DNA of 5,991 bases from assembly GCA_002440045.1 (NCBI GenBank), contig DJRI01000055.1, positions 1-5,991 on the forward strand, in the 5' to 3' direction. Below the pieces are notes generated by a model. That model worked only from the letters and a program-made list of their open reading frames with translations, made no database searches and was not told where the DNA came from. Shown here one piece after another: positions 1 through 5,991 of the stretch (positions within the stretch are counted from its first letter, which is position 1; every line of letters begins with the position of its first letter). This stretch comes from Ruminococcaceae bacterium UBA6364 (GTDB lineage: Bacteria; Bacillota; Clostridia; Oscillospirales; Acutalibacteraceae). The position numbers were made by a program, and so were the translations under genes.

Positions 1-1
1 C

Positions 2-331
2 GCATTTTTCGGTCACGACCACCTGAACGATTTTACGGGTTATGTTGACGGCATAATGCTCGGTCAGAACAAAACAAGCGGATTCAGAGCTTATACCGAC
101 GGATGCCGCCCGCTTGTCAGAATGATTACCGTCGATGAAAGCGACCCCGAAAAAATAAATTCGGAAGTATATCACTTCAAAGAATTGGGGCTTACATGCA
201 ACTGCCTCGGCCCGATAGAAAAACGCATAACCGACAGGCAAAGCATCAATATGCACAAAGCGTCATATGCATTGGGCGCGGCTGCGGGAATTACGGCTGT
301 TGCCGCCCTTATTAAAAAAATCAAAAAATAA
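2..331 (+). CDS. Calcineurin-like metallophosphoesterase, 3' part only
   Basis: The reading frame is open from the window edge, so the N-terminus is missing and only the last 109 residues are seen. Visible residues 1-11 read AFFGHDHLNDF. The GHDH is the late GHxH metal-binding motif of calcineurin-like phosphoesterases, and the following Gly-Tyr-rich stretch (GIMLGQNKTSGF, then a GCRPL-VRMITVDE strand) fits the end of that fold. These enzymes use two metal ions to hydrolyse phosphate esters; the substrate cannot be told from this fragment. The last 23 residues are hydrophobic and Ala/Gly-rich, then end in KKIKK. That could be a C-terminal membrane anchor with the lysines inside, although the segment is short. 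The gene ends 22 bases before the alpha-galactosidase start and is probably co-transcribed with it. The family call is fairly sure and the anchor is inferred. Confidence 0.8.
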   Translation, partial: AFFGHDHLNDFTGYVDGIMLGQNKTSGFRAYTDGCRPLVRMITVDESDPEKINSEVYHFKELGLTCNCLGPIEKRITDRQSINMHKASYALGAAAGITAVAALIKKIKK

Positions 332-339
332 AGAAATAA

Positions 340-345
340 AGAGGA
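340..345 (+). promoter_or_regulatory. Ribosome binding site of the GH27 gene
   Basis: AGAGGA lies 8 bases before the ATG at 354. It decides the start. The frame is also open back to an ATG at 267, but that codon lies inside the upstream gene, has no Shine-Dalgarno sequence, and would add 29 residues that resemble no GH27 N-terminus. Confidence 0.75.
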
Positions 346-353
346 TAAGCGTT

Positions 354-2078
354 ATGAACATCAAAAAAACAGCCGCCGTGGCAGTCGGCGCAGGTATCGG
401 CGCGGCGCTCGGCAAATCAATTAAAGATAAAAAGTTCTGCCCGCTTTGCGCGGCAAAAAAAGCGTATTCGTCACTTTTCCTTCACACCCCCGCGGGCGAA
501 CGCTATGAAAACGGCACGGCGCTTACACCGCCCATGGGCTGGAGCAGCTGGAACACCTTCAGAAACACAATCGACGAAAACCTTATAAAAAGCACCGCCG
601 AAGCTATGAAAAAAAGCGGACTTCTTGACGCGGGCTATCGCTACATAAATCTTGACGACTGCTGGCAAAGCTCTTTAAGAACGCCCGACGGCAAGCTTCA
701 GGGCGACCTCACGCGTTTTCCGAACGGCATTAAGCCGCTTATTGAAGAGCTTAACGGCGAAGGCTTTAAAGTCGGTCTTTACACTTCAAACGGCACTTTG
801 ACCTGCGAGGACCTGCCCGCAAGCCTTTACAACGAAGCTGTTGACGCCGACACCCTTGCAGAATGGGGCGTTGAATATTTTAAATATGATTTTTGCCACA
901 ACGAGCCTATCCCCTCGGCGGCGCCCGCAATTTATAAAATTTGCCTCGGCAAGCCGCACGAAAAGGATTTTCTTGAAATAAACGCCGAGCACGGCACGCT
1001 TATTCGCGGCGCAAAGGTATTTAAAGACGACCGCTACGAAAGCGGCTATTGCGTGGGCGCTCTTTGCGCCGATAACGGTGCGCTTCTTTTTGACACGGTT
1101 TGCGTTGACGAAAGCGGCAATTACAGCCTTACAATCGTTTTCAAAAAGGGCGGCTTAAAAAAGAAGTTCCTTGTATTAAAGGTCAATGACGGCAAAGAAT
1201 ACGACTGTTACTTCCCTGCTTCAAAGGGCTTTACGCCCGACGGCAGACTTCAGGTAAAAATACACCTTGAAGAGGGCGTCAACAAGCTTTGCTTTTATAA
1301 CCCCATCGGTTCAAGGCAGGATTCAGCCGCACGTCAGTATATCAACATGGGCAAAGAGCTTAAACGCGCAACAAAAGAGTTTGCCGAGAAAAACGGCACA
1401 GAAGAAAAGCCGATTTGCTATTCCATTTGCGAATGGGGTCTTAACCGCCCGTGGAAATGGGGTATGAAAGCGGGCAACCTTTGGCGCACAACCATGGATA
1501 TTAAGCCCAATTGGCTTTCGGTGCTTTCAATTTATGAGTTTAACGTCCGTCTTTACAAAAACGCCGCGCCCGGCGGTTGGAACGACCCCGATATGCTTGA
1601 GGTCGGCGTAGGCTCGCTTACTCTTGAAGAGAACAAAACGCACTTTTCGCTTTGGTGTATGATGGCAGCGCCGCTTATTCTCGGAAACGACGTGCGCTCG
1701 TTTATAAAACCCGACAAAACGCCCGATAAAGACAACAAAATTTTAAAAATACTCACGAACAAGGCGCTTATAGACATTGACCAGGACGTGCTCGGCAAAC
1801 AGGCAAAGCGCATTAAGACCGACGGCTTTTGCGACGTGCTTGCAAAACCGCTTGACGGCGGTGAGCTTGCTTTGTGCTTCTTTAATAAAACAAGCACGCA
1901 AAAGCAGATGAGCATTGACCTTACAAGACTTCACAACGCCCCCTACATTAACCTGCCGATAACCGATTATTATGCGGTTACAGAGGTGTGGGACAATGTT
2001 TCGCTTACGCTTAAGGGCGAGGTTTCGGGCATAGTCCCGCCGCACGGCGTAAGAGTTTACAGAATCAAAGCAAAATAA
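354..2078 (+). CDS. GH27 alpha-galactosidase with an inserted carbohydrate-binding-like domain
   Basis: This 574-residue enzyme should remove terminal alpha-linked galactose from oligosaccharides such as raffinose-type sugars or galactomannan side chains, with retention of configuration. The barrel opens at TPPMGWSSW (58-66) and continues with NLDDCW (99-104). The nucleophile is D179 in EYFKYDFC, the acid/base is D382 in WRTTMDI with R378 beside it, and GGWNDPDML (407-415) is intact. CEWGL (359-363) has Glu and Leu where alpha-galactosidases, not alpha-N-acetylgalactosaminidases, have them. A C-terminal beta-sandwich covers about 490-574. Odd points: residues 185-322 interrupt the barrel between the nucleophile loop and the next helix (separate entry); the N-terminus has a short Ala/Gly hydrophobic run (6-20) between lysines, then CPLC (29-32); and there are 16 cysteines. 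No clear signal peptide cleavage site is seen, so the enzyme may be cytoplasmic or membrane-tethered. Family and catalytic residues are sure; the natural substrate is inferred. Confidence 0.93.
   Translation: MNIKKTAAVAVGAGIGAALGKSIKDKKFCPLCAAKKAYSSLFLHTPAGERYENGTALTPPMGWSSWNTFRNTIDENLIKSTAEAMKKSGLLDAGYRYINLDDCWQSSLRTPDGKLQGDLTRFPNGIKPLIEELNGEGFKVGLYTSNGTLTCEDLPASLYNEAVDADTLAEWGVEYFKYDFCHNEPIPSAAPAIYKICLGKPHEKDFLEINAEHGTLIRGAKVFKDDRYESGYCVGALCADNGALLFDTVCVDESGNYSLTIVFKKGGLKKKFLVLKVNDGKEYDCYFPASKGFTPDGRLQVKIHLEEGVNKLCFYNPIGSRQDSAARQYINMGKELKRATKEFAEKNGTEEKPICYSICEWGLNRPWKWGMKAGNLWRTTMDIKPNWLSVLSIYEFNVRLYKNAAPGGWNDPDMLEVGVGSLTLEENKTHFSLWCMMAAPLILGNDVRSFIKPDKTPDKDNKILKILTNKALIDIDQDVLGKQAKRIKTDGFCDVLAKPLDGGELALCFFNKTSTQKQMSIDLTRLHNAPYINLPITDYYAVTEVWDNVSLTLKGEVSGIVPPHGVRVYRIKAK
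972..1304 (+). other. CBM6/CBM35-like domain nested in the GH27 barrel
   Basis: Residues about 207-317 of the galactosidase do not belong to the GH27 fold. They start with LEINAEHGTLIRGAKV, much like the first strand of CBM6/CBM35 modules, where a Glu in an 'EAE'-like motif often binds calcium. Then come a YESGYCVGAL-type turn, an ALLFDTVCV strand, a GNYSLTIVF strand, a KFLVLKVNDGKEY strand and hairpin, and a closing VKIHLEEGVNKLCFYN strand pair. The order and spacing match a single beta-sandwich carbohydrate-binding module. Short linkers (185-206 and 318-322) join it to the barrel, and the helix that normally follows the nucleophile loop resumes near QYINMGKELKRA. Sugar binding is an inference from resemblance; the binding-face aromatics cannot be assigned by eye. 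Confidence 0.7.
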
Positions 2079-2086
2079 CATTTTAC

Positions 2087-2092
2087 AGGAGG
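2087..2092 (+). promoter_or_regulatory. Ribosome binding site of the DUF975 gene
   Basis: A full AGGAGG consensus lies 6 bases before the ATG at 2099. It sits in the 20-base gap after the galactosidase stop codon, which supports both the start choice and translation from a shared transcript. Confidence 0.85.
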
Positions 2093-2098
2093 ATTTTT

Positions 2099-3184
2099 AT
2101 GGACAGAGCTTTATTAAAAGAGCGCGCAAAGCGAAACATCGGCAAAAGGCGCGGTGAAACGATAGTTGTTGCGCTTATTCTCACGCTGACGTTGGGCGGC
2201 GGCGCAGGCTTTTCGTTCAATTTCAGATTCAACAATAACGATTATAACGTTGACGATAACATTTTTAACGCAAATTTTGATTTTTCGCAGCTTTACGGCA
2301 TACTGTCGGGCGCTGTAACAATTGCACTTGTTATCAGCCTGGCAATTTTCGTTATAAAATCAATAGTTCTTTCGGCTCTCGGCGTAGGCTCTTACCGCTA
2401 CTTTTTAAAGCTTCGCTGTGACGAACCGACAGGCATAGGCGAGGTTATAGGCAACTTTAAAGACGGAAACTACCTTAACATTCTTGTCATTATGCTTTTA
2501 AAACAGGTGTTCACGTTTTTGTGGAGCTTGCTTTTAGTAATTCCAGGCATCATCAAGGATATTGAGTACTCTGTAATTCCGTTCATTCTTTCGGTAAGAC
2601 CCGACATTAACCGCAAAGAAGCGTTCAGACTTGCAAAGGCGCTTACCGACGGCCACAAGGGCGAGCTTTTTGTAATGAGTCTTTCGTTTATCGGTTGGGA
2701 GTTTCTTTCGGCTCTTACCTGCGGAATACTTGCGATAGTTTATGTTAACCCCTATCTCTATGCGACCCAAACCGAATTTTACAGCGAGCTTCGCAAAGAC
2801 GCAATTCAGCGCGGCGCAATAAGACCGGAAGAGCTTCCCGATTACGAAAGCGCCGGCTTCTCTTCTGACGGATTCGGCGGTTTCTCGCAGGATAACGGCT
2901 TCAATGCACAGCAGGGCTTTAATGCACAGCAGGGTTTCAATGCACAGCAGGGTTTTGGTGCACAGCAAGGCTACAATACTCAGCAAGGCTTTGGTGCACA
3001 GCAAGGCTACAATACTCAGCAAGGCTTTAACTCACAGCAGGGCTTTGGTGCTCAACAAGGGTTCAACGCGCAGAATACGCAGACAGATGAAAACATTCCG
3101 ACCGTCGAAGCCGAAAAGTGCGACGGCGATACGAAAGAGCCTTTTGATGCAAGCGTAGAAAGCGACGATACAGACAACAGCTGA
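2099..3184 (+). CDS. DUF975 family integral membrane protein with hexapeptide-repeat tail
   Basis: This 361-residue membrane protein has no known biochemical role. It opens with DRALLKERAKRNIGKRRGE, the usual basic N-terminal helix of DUF975. Hydrophobic segments follow at about 21-39, 65-97, 125-150 and 190-218. The family signature is clear: LWSLLLVIPGIIKDIEYS (141-158), then IPFILSVRPDINRKEAFRLA, then TDGHKGELFVMSLSFIGWEF and a Pro-Tyr ending (VNPYLYATQTEFY). A Phe/Asn-rich loop (about 38-62) separates the first two hydrophobic parts and would face outside if the N-terminus is inside. After residue 250 the protein becomes hydrophilic: ten GFNAQQ-like hexapeptides (267-326), then an acidic end. 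The core matches DUF975 closely; the tail is an extra. It lies 20 bases after the GH27 gene, probably in the same transcript. Function unknown; a membrane-stress or envelope role would be a guess. Confidence 0.85.
   Translation: MDRALLKERAKRNIGKRRGETIVVALILTLTLGGGAGFSFNFRFNNNDYNVDDNIFNANFDFSQLYGILSGAVTIALVISLAIFVIKSIVLSALGVGSYRYFLKLRCDEPTGIGEVIGNFKDGNYLNILVIMLLKQVFTFLWSLLLVIPGIIKDIEYSVIPFILSVRPDINRKEAFRLAKALTDGHKGELFVMSLSFIGWEFLSALTCGILAIVYVNPYLYATQTEFYSELRKDAIQRGAIRPEELPDYESAGFSSDGFGGFSQDNGFNAQQGFNAQQGFNAQQGFGAQQGYNTQQGFGAQQGYNTQQGFNSQQGFGAQQGFNAQNTQTDENIPTVEAEKCDGDTKEPFDASVESDDTDNS
2897..3076 (+). repeat. Ten tandem 18-bp units encoding GFNAQQ-type hexapeptides
   Basis: Ten in-frame 18-base units run without interruption. 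The encoded hexapeptides are GFNAQQ three times, GFGAQQ, GYNTQQ, GFGAQQ, GYNTQQ, GFNSQQ, GFGAQQ and GFNAQN. The unit before them (GFSQDN) looks like a decayed copy. Units 4-5 (2951-2986) and 6-7 (2987-3022) form a 36-base duplication that differs only at its third base, which points to recent expansion. Conserved Gly-aromatic at positions 1-2 and Gln at 5-6 suggest a flexible, low-complexity tail. Long open frames on the other strand and in the +1 frame here are by-products of the repeat. Confidence 0.95.
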
Positions 3185-3210
3185 CGTAAACAGTCAAATA
3201 GAAATTTGAC

Positions 3211-3215
3211 AAGGA
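3211..3215 (+). promoter_or_regulatory. Ribosome binding site of the GNAT gene
   Basis: AAGGA lies 9 bases before the ATG at 3225, inside the 40-base gap after the DUF975 stop. It is weaker than the site of the gene before it but well placed, and no earlier in-frame start has a comparable site. Confidence 0.65.
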
Positions 3216-3224
3216 AATTTTAAA

Positions 3225-4094
3225 ATGAAATACGAGACCGAAAGGTATAAAGACTGCAAACGGTTCAATGAACAGTACGAAAGCATATACCGCTTCCTTT
3301 TGGAAGCGGAAAAGCTTGAATACAACGAGCATTTTCACTGGGGACGCTTTGAATGGATGCACGAACACAGCTACCTTGACGAGGACAAACTGACAAGCAT
3401 CGTTATGTTCAAGGACGAAAGCGGCGCAATCGCAGGTCTTGCCACTTATGACACAGACTTCAGCGACCGAGTATACCTGATTCACACGACTTCGGATAAG
3501 GCGCTGCTTGAATGTATGGTTGACACTGTCCTTGAAGCGGAAAAAGGCAGTGCAGTTATTAAAACAGATGACAAAGACGCCGCTCTTTGTGATCTTTTGA
3601 GAGAAAAAGGTTTTGAAAAAAAGCAAAGATGCGCCTGCGTTTTATCGCTTGATTTGTCACGTCCGTTGGAATACAGCATGCCGAATGCTTATACTGTCAG
3701 TCCGTTAGGATTTGTTCCGGACCCGTGGCAATATCAATTGGTAATTCATAAGGGCTTTGACAATGACGGCATTCCCGATAAATGGGATTATGAATTTTTG
3801 AAGCGCATCCCACATACTAATGATAATCTTAAAACCTTTGCAATTGCCGATAACGAATATTGCGCGCACTGCGGCTTGTGGTACTCGACAGGAAACAGCG
3901 CGTATATCGAACCCGTCGCAACCGTCCCCGAACACAGAAAGAGAGGCTTGGCAAAAGCGGTTATTTATGAAGCCTGCAACCGTGCAATTGCGCGCGGCGC
4001 TAAGCGTGCCATTGTTATTTCAGACCAAGAGTTTTATTTTAAAATCGGTTTTACACTTTCCTCCGAAGTGTATAACTGGGAAAAGAGAGATTGA
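3225..4094 (+). CDS. GNAT-family N-acetyltransferase
   Basis: This 289-residue protein should transfer an acetyl group from acetyl-CoA to an amine; the acceptor is unknown. The C-terminal half holds the GNAT core: a strand AYIEPVATVPEHRKRGLAKA (226-245), whose HRKRGLAKA is the R/QxxGxG/A pyrophosphate-binding loop (motif A), a helix (246-256), then RAIVISDQEFYFKIGF (261-276), the usual late strand and N-x-x-F-Y-x-x-x-G-F type ending. The N-terminal half (about 1-145) includes a GAIAGLATYDTDFSDRVYLI hairpin and an LLREKGFEKKQRCACVLSLDL ending that look like a degenerate second GNAT fold without a CoA loop, so a two-domain architecture is likely. The N-terminal 50 residues are rich in Glu, Tyr and His. 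The second half uses TTG and TTA leucine codons more than the neighbouring genes, a weak hint of separate origin. It is the last gene before the terminator, 40 bases after the DUF975 gene. Confidence 0.85.
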   Translation: MKYETERYKDCKRFNEQYESIYRFLLEAEKLEYNEHFHWGRFEWMHEHSYLDEDKLTSIVMFKDESGAIAGLATYDTDFSDRVYLIHTTSDKALLECMVDTVLEAEKGSAVIKTDDKDAALCDLLREKGFEKKQRCACVLSLDLSRPLEYSMPNAYTVSPLGFVPDPWQYQLVIHKGFDNDGIPDKWDYEFLKRIPHTNDNLKTFAIADNEYCAHCGLWYSTGNSAYIEPVATVPEHRKRGLAKAVIYEACNRAIARGAKRAIVISDQEFYFKIGFTLSSEVYNWEKRD

Positions 4095-4194
4095 AAAAAC
4101 TCTTGTTATCGTGGCAAAAAAATATTCACTTATTGCGTTTTGCAATTTTTAAAAGAAAAGTAAATACGACAGTAAACGACCCCTAAAAATTCAC

Positions 4195-4235
4195 AAGGGC
4201 TGCCGCACCGAAAATGCGACAGCCCTTTTCTTTTT
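4195..4235 (+). terminator. Rho-independent terminator, possibly shared by the convergent genes
   Basis: A 13-base stem (4195-4207 with 4215-4227) encloses a 7-base loop. It has a single C-A mismatch near the middle and is GC-rich at its core (AGGGCTG pairing with CAGCCCT). It is followed by TTTTCTTTTT on the + strand, so it should end the transcript of the four + genes. Read from the - strand, the same stem begins 24 bases after the ligA stop but is followed by only a late, short T run, so ligA termination there may be weaker. The rest of the 156-base gap (4095-4250) shows no gene; a 5-bp ATTGC/GCAAT hairpin with a T run at 4132-4150 is too weak to call. Confidence 0.9.
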
Positions 4236-4250
4236 ATATTTCAATGTTTT

Positions 4251-5991
4251 TTATTCAATCATTTCGCGAAATTCCGCTTCCGAAATAACCTTTATGCCAA
4301 GCTCGTTTGCTTTTCGCAATTTGCTGCCCGCGTCCTCGCCGGCAAGAACAATGCTTGTCTTTTTAGATACCGAGGAGGAGGTTTTCCCGCCGAGCCTTTC
4401 AATTATTGCCGAAGCCTCGTCGCGCGTGTAGTCTGTAAGAGCGCCCGTAAGAACAAACGTCATACCCGAAAACCTGTTGTCTGTGTTTTCTTCAAGGCTG
4501 TTCATATTAACGCCCGCTTTTTCAAGCTCTTCTATTAACGCGCGCATTTCGGGAAGCGCAAGTGCGTCTTTAAGAGCGTCTGCGGTAATTTCGCCGAAGC
4601 CGTCAACCGACATTATATCCTCTTTTGAAGCGTTAATAATTTCAGCCATATTTTTAAAGCGCCTTGCAAGAAGCTTTGCCGCCTTTTGACCGATATGCCT
4701 TATTCCGAGCGCATACAAAACGCGGTAAAGGTCGTTGCCCTTTGATTTTTCAACGGCGCTCACTATATTAAGCGCGCTTTTTTCGCCGAGCCTTTCAAGC
4801 GAAGCTATATCGGCAGCCCTTAAAGAATAAATATCCGACGCCTTTTTTATAAGTCCCTCTTTAACCGCCTGTTCAAGAACGGCTTCGCCCAAGCCCTCAA
4901 TATCCATAGCATCGCGCGAGCAAAAATGAATAAGCTTTCTTAAAAGCTGAGCCGGGCAGTCTGGGTTAAGACAGCGCACAGCCGCCTCATCATCTTCGCG
5001 CACGGCAACACTGCCGCAGGCAGGGCAAATTCGCGGGTAGGTATATTCGGGATTTTCGCCCGAATGAACAGCAACCGAAAGCACCTCGGGAATAATATCG
5101 CCCGCTTTTCTTACAACGATAATATCGCCTATTGCAATGTGCTTTTCTTTTATAAAATCCTCGTTATGAAGCGTTGCGCGCGAAACCGTGGTGCCCGCAA
5201 GCGTAATAGGCTCAAACACAGCCGTTGCCGTGAGCACGCCTGTTCTTCCGACGCCTATTTCAATATCAAGAAGCTTTGTTTGTTTTTCTTCGGGCGGATA
5301 TTTAAACGCCACAGCCCATTTCGGGAATTTCGCCGTACTGCCGAGCACGCTTCGCATTTTGAAATCGTCTGTTTTAATTACTGCGCCGTCTATATCAAAC
5401 GAAAGCTCGCCGCGGCGGTCGCCGATGCCTTTTATAACGCCGATTGCCTCTTTAATATCATTGCAAAGCGTGTATTCGGGAATTACCGTAAACCCAAGCT
5501 CTTTTAAATAGTCAAGCGACTGCTTGTGTGAAAAAAGCTCTTTGCCGCCTGTTTTTTGCTGAATATTAAAAACGAATATGTCAAGCGCGCGCGAAGCCGT
5601 AACGCGCGGGTCTTTTTGCCTTAAAGAGCCCGAAGCCGCGTTTCGCGGATTTTTAAACGGCTTTTCGTCGTTAAGCTCCTGCTTTTTCAAAAGCGCCTCA
5701 AATGAAGCGTGGCTCATATATATTTCGCCGCGCACCTCAATAAACGGCACGGGTTCTTTTAATTTAAGCGGAACGCTTTTTACGGTTTTGACGTTTGCGG
5801 TCACGTCCTCGCCAGTTACGCCGTCGCCGCGCGTAGAAGCGCGCACAAGAACGCCGTCGCGGTATTCAAGCGAGCACGAAAGCCCGTCAATCTTAGGCTC
5901 CACAACAAATTTTGCGTCTGGAAACACCGATTTTACGCGTGCTTCAAAATCATAAAGCTCGCCTTCCGAGAATGCGTCCTGCAAGCTTTCC
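4251..5991 (-). CDS. ligA: NAD-dependent DNA ligase LigA, N-terminus outside the window
   Basis: LigA seals nicks in duplex DNA during replication and repair, using NAD to form an enzyme-AMP intermediate on lysine. The frame stays open to the window edge and the first residues read ESLQDAFSEGEL, an internal LigA sequence, so about 80 residues (domain Ia and the start of the adenylation domain) are missing. The TTG at 5984 is an internal leucine, not a start. Counting from that leucine as residue 1: catalytic K31 in VEPKIDG, then TRGDGVTGEDVT (51-62), IEVRGEIYM, NPRNAASGSLRQKDP, DIDGAVIK (197-204) and PKWAVAFKYPPEE (221-233). The OB fold has GVGRTGVLTATAVFEP and RKAGDIIPEV. The zinc finger cysteines are 320, 323, 338 and 343; helix-hairpin-helix repeats run about 350-490 and the BRCT domain about 502-577. 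All key motifs are intact. It converges on the GNAT gene and shares no operon with the + genes. Confidence 0.97.
   Translation of the reverse strand, partial: ESLQDAFSEGELYDFEARVKSVFPDAKFVVEPKIDGLSCSLEYRDGVLVRASTRGDGVTGEDVTANVKTVKSVPLKLKEPVPFIEVRGEIYMSHASFEALLKKQELNDEKPFKNPRNAASGSLRQKDPRVTASRALDIFVFNIQQKTGGKELFSHKQSLDYLKELGFTVIPEYTLCNDIKEAIGVIKGIGDRRGELSFDIDGAVIKTDDFKMRSVLGSTAKFPKWAVAFKYPPEEKQTKLLDIEIGVGRTGVLTATAVFEPITLAGTTVSRATLHNEDFIKEKHIAIGDIIVVRKAGDIIPEVLSVAVHSGENPEYTYPRICPACGSVAVREDDEAAVRCLNPDCPAQLLRKLIHFCSRDAMDIEGLGEAVLEQAVKEGLIKKASDIYSLRAADIASLERLGEKSALNIVSAVEKSKGNDLYRVLYALGIRHIGQKAAKLLARRFKNMAEIINASKEDIMSVDGFGEITADALKDALALPEMRALIEELEKAGVNMNSLEENTDNRFSGMTFVLTGALTDYTRDEASAIIERLGGKTSSSVSKKTSIVLAGEDAGSKLRKANELGIKVISEAEFREMIE

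Noticed and set aside
267..353. Longer reading of the galactosidase from the ATG at 267, adding 29 residues
   Set aside because: It would overlap the phosphoesterase gene by 65 bases, has no ribosome binding site, and the added residues look like an out-of-frame reading of the upstream gene. The ATG at 354 has AGAGGA at good spacing.
2534..3158. Repeat-rich open frames over the DUF975 tail (Leu/Cys-rich on the - strand at 2534-3022, Met-His-Ser-rich on the + strand at 2904-3158)
   Set aside because: They are shadow frames kept open by the 18-base repeat, which avoids stops in all frames. They have no ribosome binding site and no family resemblance, and they overlap a well-supported gene.
3206..3211. 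A perfect TTGACA (-35 like) before the GNAT gene
   Set aside because: A -10 box at normal spacing would fall inside the GNAT coding sequence, after its start codon, and no TATAAT-like sequence is there.
4132..4150. Small ATTGC/GCAAT hairpin followed by a T run
   Set aside because: It has only 5 base pairs and is AT-rich; the much stronger hairpin 45 bases downstream explains termination.
5064..5955. Several + strand open frames of 107-147 codons opposite ligA
   Set aside because: They lie entirely antisense to an intact, highly conserved ligase, have no recognisable domains, and reflect its codon bias.
5982..5984. TTG at 5984 as the start codon of ligA
   Set aside because: The frame continues upstream to the window edge with Glu-Ser, and this point corresponds to an internal LigA motif about 80 residues from the true N-terminus.

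Overview
The window looks like ordinary chromosomal DNA from a low-to-mid GC Gram-positive anaerobe, most likely a gut or rumen clostridium (Oscillospiraceae/Ruminococcaceae-like). This is an inference from AGGAGG-type ribosome binding sites, a DUF975 membrane protein (a family mostly found in Firmicutes), a bacterial NAD-dependent DNA ligase, and a plant-glycan type alpha-galactosidase. No rRNA, tRNA, CRISPR array, insertion sequence or phage gene was seen.

Layout: four genes lie on the + strand and converge on one gene on the - strand. (1) Bases 2-331 are the 3' end of a calcineurin-like metallophosphoesterase with the GHDH metal-binding motif and a hydrophobic, lysine-ended C-terminus. (2) Bases 354-2078 encode a GH27 alpha-galactosidase whose catalytic barrel is interrupted by about 140 residues containing a CBM6/CBM35-like beta-sandwich. 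(3) Bases 2099-3184 encode a DUF975 multi-spanning membrane protein that ends in ten tandem copies of a GFNAQQ-type hexapeptide. (4) Bases 3225-4094 encode a GNAT-family acetyltransferase. (5) A strong rho-independent terminator follows at 4195-4235. (6) Bases 4251-5991, on the - strand, hold most of ligA; its first 80 or so residues lie outside the window.

The + strand genes are 22, 20 and 40 bases apart, each with its own ribosome binding site. No terminator is seen between them, so they may be read as one transcript that ends at 4195-4235. Functionally they do not form an obvious pathway. The phosphoesterase and the galactosidase could both act at the membrane or cell surface, since each carries a terminal hydrophobic segment. 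The DUF975 protein and the acetyltransferase have no clear link to sugar use. ligA is housekeeping DNA replication and repair.

The features most worth a second look are the carbohydrate-binding-like domain nested inside the GH27 barrel and the recently expanded hexapeptide tail of the DUF975 protein. Nothing here amounts to a convincing new multi-gene system.
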